From assembly GCA_921293015.1 (NCBI GenBank), contig OV121096.1, positions 12,155,000 to 12,218,999 of the forward strand: 64,000 nt of DNA, written 5' to 3'. The notes beneath the pieces were generated by a model, which searched no databases, was not told the DNA's origin, and worked only from the letters and a program-made list of their open reading frames with translations. Source of the DNA: Phorcus lineatus. Taxonomy: Eukaryota > Mollusca > Gastropoda > Trochida > Trochidae. Made by a program: the position numbers and the translations under genes. Shown piece after piece: positions 1 to 18,925 of this stretch (within the stretch, counting starts at the first letter, position 1; each line of letters starts with the position of its first letter).

Positions 1-5406
<5,406 letters not shown>

Positions 5407-5474
5407 AAATACTCTGACATGATATTGCTTTATTCTAATGCATAAAAGATAACTCTGATACATGTTTTGGTCAC

Positions 5475-5480
5475 AATAAA
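5475..5480 (+). promoter_or_regulatory. Polyadenylation signal, isoform a
   Basis: AATAAA about 70 bases after the isoform a stop, followed by T- and GT-rich sequence, as expected for a cleavage site. Confidence 0.7.
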
Positions 5481-7736
5481 GTATCAGCATATTTTGTAAC
5501 AAAGATTTTATTTGTGAGTTGTTCAAGTTAACAAAACTTCAATGATTTAAAGCGGGTTTTTAATTTATAAATTTTGCATATAAATTATTTGTAAGAAATG
5601 TTTGGAAAGAAAGAATAATTTTCAAACAAATTCAAAATCTGAACATTAGAAAACACTCCAAATTTAAATTTTAGGAATTAGCTTGGCATTAGAATCCGAA
5701 TAAAACCAATTAAAAATGAACACGTTAAGTATCATTTATGAGTTTTTGTTTTGAAATATTCATAACCAGAAATCTCTAAACAATGATACTCTTAAATATT
5801 TGGTATTGTTGAATTATACTATCAACAAATGTCACATCATTAAAACATCTTTAGGTCTGCAAAACATTCAAAGGTTTGACACCCACAAGTGTTGCTGCGT
5901 ATCTTATCATTTGTATGCATGTCTGCTTTTCATCTTTCTCATTTACACATTAGTAATTTCAGCATTAACAAAAAGCATGGTCGTTATTTGATAAGCTTTT
6001 CTTTTCTTGCCTCATTTCCTTAACCTCTCATTCTTCATGTAAACCTTTCTATCTTTTTCAGCCATCGTTTAGCTGCATTTAGTTGCTATGTATTGCTTCA
6101 TCTTGTTTCTGTTGGTGAATTTCTATCTTCGCTTGCAGAGATTATTGTGCATTTTAATCTTGTTAAAGATTGGTTTTCTTGTCTTTCAGCACTAATATCT
6201 TGCTTTTGCATGAGACAGACATTTGTAATACGTAATCATGATCTTCTGCACAGTTTTCTTTATCCATTGCATGACGTTGCAAACCTTGAATGAAATATAT
6301 ATATGCATAAACTATTTCTGCAGTTCTGAATAAAAACTGAAATTTGATTTTGAAGGCTTCAAAAACACTCACATATACAAATATCTGTCTTGTGCTTATT
6401 TGTGGCTTATGAAACTAGTTCACCTAGGTGCTTATTAGAAGTAGTTTGAGGCCTACAGGTCCAGAGAGGTGGCGAGGGTACAGAAAGTCATTCCAGTTTT
6501 CTTCACGCTGAATGGGTGAAATATTGCCCAAGCGGAGTTAAACAATAAGCCAGTCACTCTAGTTATTTTCCATTGTGATACTAAATACTTAACCTTTTAC
6601 CTTTTGATATAAACTGATTGATAACAACTTTGGATTTGAATTAACAGGAAATTCAAATAGATCAATGAGTAAGAATAATTTGACCTTCTTTAATGAGGTC
6701 AATTTAATGGACTTTTAGGAAATTTGATTTTTTACCCGCGGAAACAGTAGGCTACAGTTGCCCTTCAAGCTAAAGGGATTTTCTTTCCATTGAACTGTCA
6801 CTTCTTTTTTGCTTAATAGACTGGCCTGATACTAATACATATCCTACATATATCTATACATTCATCTGAAACAAATTCATATGTATATACTTCACATCTT
6901 GTATTTAGTGTTTCCTAACTTGCACCAAACAGTATGCAGGGTGATTAAGTTCGTTTTTCCTGTCAATGTGGAATTGGTTCAGCAATAAATCTATGCATAT
7001 TGAACTCGGCTTGTGATGAACAACTATAATAGCTTCTGCAATTCAGTAGTTTAAAACTTTAGTTGACTAGTATAAACAAGTCATATGGACCCGAATCCCG
7101 TTTCCCAGGTCAACATAAAAATTAATTCTCAAACTGTACACACACAAAAATTATGAAACTTAAAAATAGATGTAAGTTTCCCTTGGCTCCGTATTTTTGC
7201 TAATCATTCTGTTCAAAGTGGTAAGGCGTTCCTATTGTTTTAATAAATTAGAACCAATGAATTTGCTAATGGACTACTGTCCAGTGTCTTGTTTAAGCTT
7301 CATTTCCATATCTAAGCTTTCTCAATTTTGAGGAATTAGGACTAGTGATTGTTGCGGAGACTCTATCTAACCTTTTATTACTCGCCTGTTGAAAACACTC
7401 AAGTTTTTTATCTATAAATCACTTTGTATTTGACTTCATACAGAATGTCAAGATGGAAATCACTATGGTACTTGACCTAGTTTGGTTTATGAAAATGACA
7501 ACCCATTCCAAGATAAGTTGATATGGCGAGCAATAAACAAAATATATTTACTAATGTTGCTCTTGTGATATACTGTCTTCATAACACTTGTAAATGATTT
7601 TGTATCAAACTTTTATTTACTCTGATACCTTATCTTTTACTTGTTAAACCAAAACGGTATTACACATGAGCTAGTGTAGCATCCTGTCCTGTCTATGGCT
7701 TGGTCTATCATGTTTGGTGTCTGTCTGTCTGTCCAG
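5481..7736 (+). other. Region between the two alternative cathepsin D last exons
   Basis: AT-rich sequence with short open frames only and no recognisable protein. It serves as 3' flank for isoform a and as intron for isoform b. Apart from the SINE-like fragment at 6415-6565 I see no structured feature. Confidence 0.5.
6415..6565 (+). repeat. Putative SINE-like fragment containing the interspersed motif
   Basis: The 3' part (6519-6560) shares the GAAATATTGCCC...GTTAAACAATAA motif with 3663-3705. The 5' part is GC-richer than its surroundings. No clear A and B boxes or target duplication were found. It lies in the intron between the two alternative last exons. Confidence 0.35.
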
Positions 7737-7901
7737 GTGTCAAACCGCGGAGAAACTATATGTCTAAGTGGATTCACGGGTCTGGATGTTCCCCCACCTC
7801 GGGGACCACTGTGGATCCTTGGGGACGTCTTCATTGGTCCCAAATACACAGAGTTTGATTTGGGGAACAACAGGGTTGGTTTCGCTGAAGCTAAACAATA
7901 A
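7737..7901 (+). CDS. CTSD-like: Alternative last exon of the cathepsin D gene (isoform b)
   Basis: This is a second complete terminal exon, 165 nt with stop, exactly the length and phase of 5242-5406. It is preceded by a pyrimidine-rich CTGTCTGTCTGTCCAG acceptor and followed by AATAAA at 8022-8027. Its 54 residues match the other terminal exon at 41 positions. The changes cluster at the start (residues 3-7) and near the C-terminus. In the invariant stretch from GLDVPPP to FIGP, 14 of 21 codons differ synonymously, which points to selection on both copies. This version ends VGFAEAK, closer to the usual cathepsin D end than the VGFALTK of the upstream exon. Splicing from the donor at 4657 would give the second isoform. 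It could instead be a relic, but there is no disabling change. Confidence 0.85.
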   Translation: MSNRGETICLSGFTGLDVPPPRGPLWILGDVFIGPKYTEFDLGNNRVGFAEAKQ

Positions 7902-8021
7902 GAGGCATACATGTACATCAAAATTGCAATCATTTCCAACGCCTTTGTCGTCTTTCAAGTTGGTCCCTACCCGAGTGAATGTACATTGTGGCAGTTGTTT
8001 ATTATGTGATATACTGTATTT

Positions 8022-8027
8022 AATAAA
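8022..8027 (+). promoter_or_regulatory. Polyadenylation signal, isoform b
   Basis: AATAAA about 120 bases after the isoform b stop, followed by T-rich sequence. Confidence 0.7.
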
Positions 8028-11000
8028 GCTTTTTCCATCTTTTCAATAATCTTTACTTTTTATTTCATTTCATATTTGATTTGATTTCTTCTCACAAGGA
8101 AGAATGTATGTCTGTTTAAGTACCGTGTCTTTGCAATATGAAATGTATTTTCAACTGCAAATATAAAGAAATTTCGTAATCATTTAAAGATTCCAAGTTT
8201 CTATATACTAGCTATGAAAGTGACACAGTATGTTTTTTAAATTTTGTATGTGGCTTATTATTAGTGCCAAAATAACATGACCTGAGTTAAGTTCAAATCA
8301 CCTGTCTTAAGTTTAGTCTTTATCTTTAAAACGCTGAAATTAATATATTTGTTTTATGTCCATTTGTAATTTTTTAAATCAGCCATATAAATCTTAGGAA
8401 GTTGTAAATCCACATCCACTTTACATGTATATTATCTAATTGACCTAAGCATTTCCAAGTTACATTTGTGGTATTTTTCTGCTGTAAATAAGTATTGACT
8501 TCCACCATTGTGCTTTTTGGATCACATCTCAAATTTAATTGTTTATTCTGGTTACATACAGAACTGATAAGCATCAAGATCCTTATTTTCAACAACTACA
8601 ACTTCTTGTTCAAATAACAATTATGAAGTTTGATATATATATATGACTTTATCAAAATACTGTGCCACTCTAAACAGTCTAATGAAATAAAAAAAATTAT
8701 CTACGACTATACTTTGATAGTGGTTTAAATAGTTCAAAAGAACTACTATACAATCAACAAGTGAGAGAGATATACCTGAAGGTAAGATGGATAATTCATA
8801 CTTTAGTGGAACAGGGTTTAGATTAATCAAAGGCTGGGTAGGGTGAAGATAAACAGTTGTACAATGTTGAAGCTAGTCAATGGAGGAACAACATTATCGT
8901 GTAAAATGTTGCTCCTTTTTTCTCATTTACAAACCTCTGAATGTATTGAAGTTTTAAAAAGGTAAATGATTTAGGTAGATGATTAAGGCAATAGGTTGTG
9001 ATAAAATAGGAAATATAGACTTGTCAATATGGAACATTGTATGAGGCATAGGATGGGGTCTATAAAATATTCACATTTTTGGCTTAACAACTGCTGCACT
9101 TAAAAAGCTGAAATTTTGTGTTGAGGTACTTTGCAGGTGGGGGAGCAAGGTTTGTTCATTCCGTCCTGACCCCTTTGAAACATGAGCGTATCGTGCATTC
9201 TTCTGAAAACCGACTGGTTTAAGAGAGCCAGTCGGCCTAAAAAGCTCAACATTTTAAAATAACATCTTTGTTTTATGGAGAATCAAGATTGCGAATTTGG
9301 TCTTCACCAACCTTCAAATATGAATATATATTCAGCCATTGACATGAGAAAAATACAACATCCTGATAAGCTACAGGTCTTATTTTTATAGAAATAGGTG
9401 CATGGTTTTTGAGTCCAGATGTTTTCAAAACTTCTGTTCATTTTGTCTTCTAGTTCTCTTTAACCAAATCTCAACTGCTGAAAACAGTAATCTATATTAG
9501 TCATAAACTTGGGAAATATAGGTGGTTTAAAACAGTCTGTGTAACTATAACTTGCTTTGCAGAACTTGGCAAACACGGGAAGTAAAAATTTGGCACCATT
9601 TGCGAAGCCCTAACTGCACCCTGAAAAATAAACTTTGAAAAAATTGTTTTAAAGTCTTTAGATCTTAGGCTCGAATTGTGAACCAAAGTATAAGTTTTAG
9701 ATAACCCAAAAATAAAAGCAAGGCAAACACTCGCATTGACAACCAATTCATTTGGGACTTTAAACCATTTTTAACTTTTATTTTTCGCCGTTTTCATAAA
9801 AACCCACTTTAGAATTTTATTTTCTGGCTAAAGCTAAATAAAAACCCATAAGGCCTAGTTCAATGAGACTTGGTATTTGGACTATGTATTTGTAGTTGTG
9901 CATTGGGCATTTCAAATTTATCCTATTGTTCCTGAAAATAATACATCCGAGGTCAACATTTCATCAAAGTCGATGTACCGGTATGTAGTTGTCTTTTATC
10001 AAAGGTTTCACTCTGGAAGTAGTGCTATCAATCAAAAATTCCCCTGAAATAAGCTTCTTTTTTTAGATCTGGCTTGTGGCATAGCTCAAGAAACATTTGA
10101 TCATGAAACCATGTCCATGAAAATGTGGCTCAATGTGTATGTATTGTAGCTCATCAGGCATGAAAGGCCAGATTGGCTTTTGGTATGGACCCTTGTTCCG
10201 CATCAGTTGGGCGTCGTCTGTAAATTGTTTTACTTCTCCAGAACTATTTTGTCCCCCTAACCTGAAAGTGTGTTGGTATTTACCTTGCACCTTGGGTATT
10301 TAGATAGTAACTTTGGGGCTGACCCCCCTTAAATATGGCCGTGGCATGATGTCCATCTTCAAGTCGTTTTTCGTCTTTTCTCCAGGAACCAACAAGGAAA
10401 ACTATGTTATCATTGTCAAATGGAGAGTAAGATGTATAAATTTCATTGACCTACCCCAAAGATAAGGGCGTTACAATGGTACATATCCGGGGTTGATTAT
10501 CCAAAACAATTTTCAAATTAACAGCTTTGTTACTTGGATACTAAGGTTTGTAGATGTGGACTTGACTACATACTCAGTGTTTGTTTTCAGACTCGGGTTC
10601 ACAAATTCTATTTTTGACTGTTTAATGGAAACAAATTACAATAATCTTTCAAGGGTAGATCCTTAACGCTAAGCACAATGAACCTATAGATCTTGAACAA
10701 TCATCTTTGGAGGGATAAATTAATTACAAATGACCTGGTTTTTATAATTTTCTACTCAAAATTTGAGTTATTAAAGGTTGATTAAAGAATACAGCTTCAT
10801 AACTATTGGACTAATTATTTCACACTTTTGCCACATGGCGGGGAATATATCCGACCCTCCCTTTTTGTTTTATTTTGTTAAAAAAAATCAACGCTATTCT
10901 TCAGTGATTTAAAAAATCTAAAGAAACCCAAACCCCCGAAACATGTTTCCAAGTGAATTGTCGAATAATCATGTTTTAATTGCTTCAAAATCTTCCGTCT

Positions 11001-11029
11001 ATATACATAAAAATATAAAACCCTCTCTT
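8028..11029. other. Intergenic region without recognisable genes
   Basis: AT-rich, with only short open frames lacking recognisable domains. A short perfect inverted repeat (CCGACTGG / CCAGTCGG) lies at 9210-9235. No repeat family or RNA gene was recognised. Confidence 0.5.
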
Positions 11030-11537
11030 CAATCTTGACTTCATTCGTTCAATGAGCTTTCAAGTAACTTTTATCGATTGCATCCGTACTTTTGCAAGAA
11101 ACTCATTTGTCTCTTGTTCTGTAAGGAATCGATCAATTATCCATTGGATTTTATGCGTAGCGATCATGAGCGCATTGTAGGAGGGCAAGGATTTCCTGTT
11201 CTTTTTGTAAAATCTGTATTCCTAAAACTACGCATTCAAACAAAACCCTCATTGCTAGCCGTAAATAAATCTTTGTTGTTATCCAACAAAAAGGTTAGTA
11301 TCGAAGGTTCCGTTGTATACATTTCGAAATTGATTTGATATTTCATAATCTATTATATATCTTAATATAAATACATCTTTCAATGGTATTTAAAAGTGGA
11401 ATACAACCAATTTCATTAGTAAACAGGAAGCATTTCATTCCTACACAGCTCCTCTCGCGAGTTAAAGTAGTGACGACAACAGCAAGAACATTTAAGCAAA
11501 GTTATCACTTATCTTATTGTTGTATAAATGATATATA

Positions 11538-11702
11538 GAGGATATTTAATTAAGTTTGTCGAATACAATGTTTATCTCATCGAGTGGTGGGGTTGGAGCT
11601 GATATTTTCACGTGTGGCGCAGCCACGGGTGAAAATATCAACTTCAACCCTACCACGAGATGAGATTAACATCGTATTTGACAAACTTAATGAAATATTC
11701 TA
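11538..11702. repeat. Long imperfect foldback element
   Basis: Arms of about 75 bp (11538-11612 and about 11622-11700) are inverted with roughly 85-90 percent match by eye. They start from ATTTAATTAAGTTTGTC and its complement and meet at a short GC-rich centre. The paralogous position in copy B (about 28770-28860) lacks it, which supports an insertion. Confidence 0.75.
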
Positions 11703-12424
11703 TTTATTATATAATTTCATTCTAATTTTGTTGATTTTTAGTGTTTATGATGTCGATAAACATTTCTTAACCCTAAAAGTAGTCCCGGCACAAAGAGGCC
11801 CTGGAAACTTCACCAGCAGTGACGATATATTATATCGCTACTGTCACCACATACAAGGTTGATTTCACTGATAAATCACAGTATTTCATTGCTTATTATA
11901 TAATAAAATCAACATATTATCGACTGGCAATATTTAGGATTTAAAAATTCATAAATCCACCACTCTTCTTTTTATCTTGTTAATCATGAACATAAATAAC
12001 AGAGAGAAATAAGAACATAAGGAAGCTATGTGATGTTGTAATGTTTGAGTATTGTTATATAGTTCACAAATAACACATCTATTGTTCTCTTTCACGCACA
12101 CGAGACAGATTCTATTTGTTTAATGAATCCCGTTTGTAAAGCTTGTCCCTTGTGTAAGCAAGAAAACAAAGCCATGATGATTATAGATATTAAAGATCTA
12201 GCAGCACTTCGTGCGATGTCATACAATGTCGTTAATAATCTTGTCAGAACTTGTCTTCAATAGCTTTCAACTTGTTTGCCAATCTCGGTGATTTTCAGTC
12301 TAGTTAAACAGCATAAGCAGATCCAGAGCAGGGCGCGTCCTTATCCCTTTGAAAGCACAATAACATTAATCCCGCGCTGAAATTTAGGGCAAATGAGGAC
12401 ATCAACACGCATTTTAGCTTTCTG

Positions 12425-12560
12425 TCCATGCAATGAAAAACTTATTATTCTTTACAATTGACCGGATTATATCAAAATGTAAGTCTGTTCTGCACAAAGT
12501 TTGATTTACTGAATAGAATCATTGAAGGAATGTTTGAAGCTGTAGCTTATTTATTTCTTA
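12425..12560 (-). repeat. Dispersed repeat R1, reverse copy
   Basis: The reverse complement contains CGGTCAATTGTAAAGAATAA followed by TTTCATTGCAT and AAGCTAAAATG. This matches the same block at 22965-23060, 42060-42130 and 54025-54100. Confidence 0.5.
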
Positions 12561-13548
12561 AATTTCTCTCCAATATACATTAGGTAATTCCTGCTGTATT
12601 ATGTTCAGAGAGACAAAGCATTTCATTTCTCAACTCGATCATCCGTAATCGAAGAGGAATAATCATGTATTAAGTAAAAACCACTGCTGCCGATTTTTAT
12701 GAACAACTTTTATTTTTTTCAGGTAGGGAAATTAGTTTGCAGCTTAACCCGTTCATGGCATGTTCATTTCAAAACTGCTGCTTTTGATAAAAATCATTGT
12801 CTTGCAATTGGAAACACCCCTTTTCGTTTTCTTGAGCTCCTTTTATTAATCTTAAGAAACGTGTGAGGTTCCAGTTGATAAAATGTGTACAAGGATGGCT
12901 GGTGAAAGGTTGGTGATACGAAAACAGAACGATTGGTCAGTTTGACATTATTTTGGTAGCATTCACTCAGGATTCTCTCTTGCTGACTCAAGAAAAAGGA
13001 TCCAATTGTGACAGAGCTTAAGAGTGAAGATATGAGTTAAGTTATCTCTAGGACGAAGGTTGATTGACGTCATGTCACACACCTGTATAACCAGCTGGGT
13101 TTATGCTGTGAAATTTAAGCGCAAATCAATATTGTCGTTAGACTGCATGTAGCTTGTTAAATTCCAAACCTTTTTAATTATTTACGTATGTTCACCCGAC
13201 CAGACGTCGATATTGTCGGGGATGAGAACAGCTAAACATTGACGTTTGAAACCCAAAAACATATTGACTTTGTAATTTCTGACGTCACCACTCAGAAGAT
13301 ACACAACATTTTGCTGAGAGCATTCAAGATTCATTAACTTCAAGAACTTCAATACAATTCGAAGCAATAATATCCTATCTCATGTAAGAATGCCGATTGG
13401 TCCACGTGACCCTAAACAAATATCCATAAACACCGTTTTAGCTAATAGTGTGTATTTATTTTTACAATCAGTCTCTCATAACCCAGCACGGGTGGCTCAT
13501 TGTTTTAAATGTATATATATATTTGTTTATTTTATTGTAAATTTATGA

Positions 13549-13590
13549 GGTGAGACTTTAATAAAACATCTGTCTGTCTGTCTGTCGTCA
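13549..13590 (+). repeat. AATAAA plus (TCTG)n tail
   Basis: TTTAATAAAACA followed by four TCTG units. This looks like the 3' tail of a retroposed element whose body is no longer recognisable. Confidence 0.35.
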
Positions 13591-13737
13591 CCGAGGGGTG
13601 GTAAATCTCTTATACCCCGCTACATGAGTAAAGCGTGCTTCCACGTCAATCAATCAAAGTCACGTGATCAGGTCATAGGTGTTGTTCATTTCTGCTTGTC
13701 TTTTTAATAATACATTAAGACATTCGGTAAGATAAAT

Positions 13738-13879
13738 TCGTTATAACGTTCCGTCAAGGGTGACATAGGTATATATTACTCCCGCGAAGGTTTTATACAA
13801 CGAGCGGAACGAGTTGCATAAAACCTTTCGCGGGAATAATATATCCTTATGTCACACATGACAGAATGTTATAACTTAT
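13738..13879. repeat. Imperfect foldback element
   Basis: Inverted arms begin with GTTATAAC and meet around GAGCGGAACGAG. Both arms contain GTGACATA...ATATATTA(C/T)TCCCGCGAA and GGTTTTAT. Arm length is about 65 bp with a few mismatches. Confidence 0.7.
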
Positions 13880-15222
13880 ACTGTACCTAGCTGACAGAAT
13901 CAGTTCGTGTGAACTTGTATTAAGCGATATGTGTTTTAGATAATGTCCCTATTTTCATGCATAGAAGTGGTTATTAAATTGATGAGGGTTTTCATTGGGG
14001 GGAGGGGGATATTTTTCTTTATGAACTACATGTCTCTCTGATTTTAATACCATTTGTTTTTGGAAAACATTCCAATAATTAATTGCTAAGTATTTCGGTA
14101 AAGAGCTGAGACCTTGTGCAACTTATGAATTCAAATTATAAAAATATATGTATATGGAAAAAAGTATGCACCCCCTGTATTCAAAACATAAATGTCACGC
14201 TCTATTTTATGACTGTTGACTTGAAAAATGTAGATTTTGTGAATAGTTTCTTCAAATAGAGGTAATTGATGTTAATAAGAAAATATGAATTAAGTTGTAA
14301 TGGTACTGAAATTTTACCAAAAATAATTATTGTCATTATACCGAAACTACGTAAAAAAAACCTTTTGGTTTCTGACAACATTTTTACAACCAATTTCCTC
14401 TCGCACACCCAACTAATAAGTCATTTAGGATCTTTTAGTACAATCCGTAAACATTAAATACTCTTTTCTTTGCTTTGGAGGGCCATTACAGTTCACACTC
14501 GAGTGTTTTGACTAAAATGCACTCACTAAAGTTTGACCAATTGGCTTGAAAGAATTGAATTACACAAATTACAACTACCAATATCCACTCTCATTTCTCA
14601 GTATAACGTTACAGGTATTTTGACACTGAAATACCCAAAACTTTACAATTGCGAATATCCAAAAGAAAACGATGTTATCTGAATGAAATGTTTTTCTTAA
14701 ACTGTTAGATTATTCTATCATATCATTCGATTACTTTTACTGACACGTTGTCTGTTTTTCCATATCAATATAACAATTTCTTGTGAAAAAAACTCGGAGA
14801 TGCATAACGTTTTTCCATGAATATGATAAATGTAGAAATCAGTCAAAATCCGCCGATCTTCTGAGCCAATGACTCGATATTTGTCTATTCACTTAACCGA
14901 TTGAAACCATTGGTGTTTGACTAAATTCAAATCGACCTGAAATAATTTTTTAAGAATTTAAAAAATAGACGGGAACTTAAGAAAACCCGAGGGATGATAT
15001 GAACACTGCTATCGTTAAACAATACAGGATCGAATTCTTTAGTTGTGTTGTTTTTATTGTCATTATCATTTTATGTTAGCGAGATAAACAAAGGTATAAT
15101 ATTAACAATAATCTGAGTACTGTAAAAATAGACCTACACCTGCTTGATAGAAGAATAGTACTCGCTTCCATTAGTTAATGCGTGGATTGTGGCTTGATGG
15201 ATTTTTCTTTAATGTGTATTCG
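13880..15222. other. Gene-free AT-rich stretch in copy A
   Basis: Only short unassignable open frames on both strands. No repeat family was recognised by eye. Confidence 0.4.
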
Positions 15223-16470
15223 ATAACGTGGTATTCTGAACAGTTGGGTTGTCTATTTACCATGAATAACGTGGTATTTTGTAGAGTTGGGTTGTCTAAT
15301 TACCATGAATAACGTGGTATTTTGTAGAGTTGGGTTGTCTATTTACCATGAATAACGTGGTATTTTGTAGAGTTGTGTTGTCTATTTACCATGAATAACT
15401 TGGTATTCTGAACAGTTGGGTTGTCTATTTACCATGAATAACGTGGTATTCTGAACAGTTGTGTTGTCTATTTACCATGAATAACGTGGTATTCTGAACA
15501 GTTGTGTTGTCTATTTACCATGAATAACGTGGTATTCTGAACAGTTGTGTTGTCTATTTACCATGAATAACGTGGTATTCTGAACAGTTGTGTTGTCTAT
15601 TTACCATGAATAACTTGGTATTTTGTAGAGTTGTGTTGTCTATTTACCATGAATAACGTGGTATTTTGTAGAGTTCTGTTGTCTATTTACCATGAATAAC
15701 GTGCTATTCTGAACAGTTGTGTTGTCTATTTACCATGAATAACGTGGTATTCTGAACAGTTGTGTTGTCTATTTACCATGAATAACTTGGTATTCTGAAC
15801 AGTTGGGTTGTCTATTTACCATGAATAACGTGGTATTCTTAATAGTTGTGTTGTCTATTTACCATGAATAACTTGGTATTCTGAACAGTTGGGTTGTCTA
15901 TTTACCATGAATAACGTGGTATTCTGAACAGTTGTGTTGTCTATTTACCATGAATAACGTGGTATTCTGAACAGTTGTGTTGTCTATTTACCATGAATAA
16001 CGTGGTATTCTGAACAGTTGTGTTGTCTATTTACCATGAATAACTTGGTATTCTGAACAGTTGTGTTGTCTATTTACCATGAATAACGTGGTATTCTTAA
16101 TAGTTGTGTTGTCTATTTACCATGAATAACGTGGTATTCTGAACAGTTGTGTTGTCTATTTACCATGAATAACGTGGTATTCTGAACAGTTGTGTTGTCT
16201 ATTTACCATGAATAACGTGGTATTCTGAACAGTTGTGTTGTCTATTTACCATGAATAACGTGGTATTCTGAACAGTTGGGTTGTCTATTTACCATGAATA
16301 ATGTGGTATTCTTAATAGTTGTGTTGTCTATTTACCATGAATAACGTGGTATTCTGAACAGTTGTGTTGTCTATTTACCATGAATAACGTGGTATTCTGA
16401 ACAGTTGTGTTGTCTATTTACCATGAATAACGTGGTATTCTGAACAGTTGTGTTGTCTATTTACCATGAA
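15223..16470. repeat. 43-bp minisatellite, about 29 units
   Basis: Tandem units of 43 bp contain TTTACCATGAATAACGTGG. The variable octamer-like segment is TCTGAACAG, TTTGTAGAG or TCTTAATAG, and the following bases are TTGTG or TTGGG. Variants are interspersed in short runs, the pattern of unequal exchange and gene conversion. The array ends cleanly at both sides and has no counterpart in copy B. Confidence 0.97.
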
Positions 16471-17143
16471 CATCGTTAAATCATGTGTCATAATGTTCAG
16501 ATAACAACTTTATTCAACAGTTACTTTCTCAATTCAACCAATCATGTATTTCATTAAAATTAAACGTAGAGGTGTGTAACAAGGAAACCCTTTGTTGCCT
16601 TTGTTTTCAATGTTAATCAATAAGATTTTCATTGAGGTTGGCGATGTAACTGTATGTCTTAAGATCACAGCTTGGGTGTATGATAATGATACCATTTAAT
16701 TTCTCCTGATATTCTCACTACAGTATCAATTTGTTAAGAGACAATAAGGTCGTGGTTTCAACACTATAAACGCGTGCACCACATTGTTTACATTCAATCT
16801 TAAAGGGCCACAGGGTATGTTGTTGGAGTCAAATATGTCAAACTTCATAAATGGTGTTATTTCATCGACAAGTAGTGGTTGTTTCTGAAAATTAACGACT
16901 CAATGCTTTTATGTTTGCGTAATGACAACAAACCGCAAAAAGTCGAGATTTGTGATCGAAAACATGACAATGGCGCGCGTCAATGACTAAAACGTAAACT
17001 TTGAAACTTATTAATAGCAGACATAACGAGAATTTAACTATTATACATGTAAATGGGACGCAGAATTTCGACTTCTTAACATTTACATGGCCGTTTTTAA
17101 TCTACAATCGAAAACAAGGATATGTCAGAATTTTGGCATTTAA
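16471..17143. other. Gene-free stretch between minisatellite and TIR element
   Basis: No coding potential recognised. AT-rich sequence with short open frames only. Confidence 0.4.
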
Positions 17144-17563
17144 AGTCATAGTCTCATTTGCAAGGTAAATTGGTAATGCATGTCGGACAAATAGTTCACC
17201 ACTCACAGAAATCTTTCCCCTGACGTTTGCAACAATTTTCAGAACTCTGCAGGCGAGCGTTAGTCCTTACCACGTCATTTCGCTAAGGCCGTGACGAAGA
17301 ACACATAAAATTTACCAACTGAATATCTTATTTAAATAGCTAAAAGCTTACCCTTTTTCAAATACAGAAATAACAAAAAGGTGGTAAACTCATCGGTCTG
17401 AAACGGCATACGCCAATAAGCTACTTCATCTAAAACTGTAAAACGGGCATAAAAATGAAAATCTTTGCAAACACGACAGTAAATATTTGTGTTAGTGATA
17501 AGATTTTGTTCGTGAAGAATAATTAGTTCAGTTTAGTTGCCTTACAAAAATGAGACTATGACT
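17144..17563. mobile_element. 420-bp non-autonomous TIR element with TTAA flanks
   Basis: Terminal inverted repeats AGTCATAGTCTCATTT at the left and its complement at the right, followed inward by GCAAGG/CCTTAC. TTAA lies directly outside both ends (17140-17143 and 17564-17567). A related copy in inverse orientation is at about 42520-42998 and also ends at TTAA. There is no coding capacity. TTAA targeting recalls piggyBac MITEs, but the termini lack the usual CCY start, so the superfamily is open. Confidence 0.7.
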
Positions 17564-18886
17564 TTAAGGGATAAATATGCAACTTAAGATGAGCGATTTG
17601 AACTTAACTCACTTTAAATGATATTTTGCTCTATTTAAGCAACATACAAAATTCATGAAACATACTCTGTGTCACTTTAATATTACTTGAATGATATGAT
17701 AAACTCACAAAAGGCAGTTAAGATGCTTTCGGAAAAAGCATTAAGGGCCATGTTTATATTGTAAGAACATATTGAAATTTTCAGATACCAATAGATTGAA
17801 AGCTAAATATCTCAAATCATTATATCTTACGAATGTTATTGTACGGACAGTCATGCAGAGACCATTGTTCCTGAACATGATCTCTTTTTTCTCGTTTCGT
17901 TGTCTTACTTGGTGTGCCAGGTCTTTGGTAATCTTAAACGTCGTTAGTAGCCCTGAATTTTGGAAATAGATTAATAAAGCAGCCATACCTCCAATGAATT
18001 TTTATTTTTATTTATTTGATTTTCTGAGTGACATCCGGGCATTTTTATTGCAAATAATTTGCCAGTCTGTAGCTTCTTGCAATCGTCGATTTTTTTCATT
18101 TTGTTCATGCAATAATGTTAACTTAGCTTTTAGTAAATTGAGTGGATGTCAATTCACGTGTATTTTGGCGGGCTGCATCTCTATCTTAGCACAACATGAA
18201 AATATCATTATTGTTTCCAAAATGTCAAATGTTAATATACATCATTTTTAACTACCACTATTTTATTTCTTTATATATTCATTAGTCGTTGTTATTGGCG
18301 TTTCTTGATTGTATATAATGAATGGAAATGAAAATAATCTTTTCTTTCTGTTCTGTCATGTTACCACTGATATTTACTTATGTTGATATCATTAAAGAAT
18401 ATCGCGTAAAGTCTATCTAATTGAAATTTGAACTCTCAATTTTCGCCATTTGTATCCACCAAATAAACCAAGACATCGAGCCAAAAACTGAATGTATTTT
18501 CAAATTGTGTCTGCAGATTATTTTCACGCGCAAAGCGGAATGCATTTTGGAATGTTTGCCAATAATTCTCAGAAGATTATTTTCATGCGCAAAGCGCAAA
18601 ACATCGTGGTCGTATATGGAACCAGCGACACTCTTATTAGCGTTAACATGATGGTACTCACAGACAAAGAAATAAAACGGTTTTGGCGCTTACTTTTAAT
18701 CGCTTGGACCAAGGTATGCAATGCTACAGAATGTTGAGATAATAAACAAAAATTACAATCCGGCCTTGTGAATGCCTCATGCATATGTTATCAAAAGTGT
18801 CTTTTTATGGGTAAGAATGATTAAAAATGCATGTTAGCTACTCAAGGATGGGAACATTTTCTTAATAACAAATCCTCTAGTGTGAA
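17564..18886. other. Gene-free stretch in copy A
   Basis: Short open frames only. A small direct repeat, AGATTATTTTCA(C/T)GCGCAAAGCG, occurs at about 18516 and 18574 (60 bp apart). Nothing else was recognised. Confidence 0.4.
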
Positions 18887-18892
18887 AATCAC

Positions 18893-18925
<33 letters not shown>

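Noticed and set aside
7737-7901. Downstream cathepsin exon as a processed pseudogene or start of a second tandem protease gene
   Set aside because: It has its own splice acceptor, a matching phase and no other protease exons between 5406 and 7737, so an alternative last exon fits better.
15223-16470. CRISPR-like regular repeats
   Set aside because: The 43-bp units are directly contiguous with no unique spacers, and the genome is eukaryotic. This is a minisatellite.
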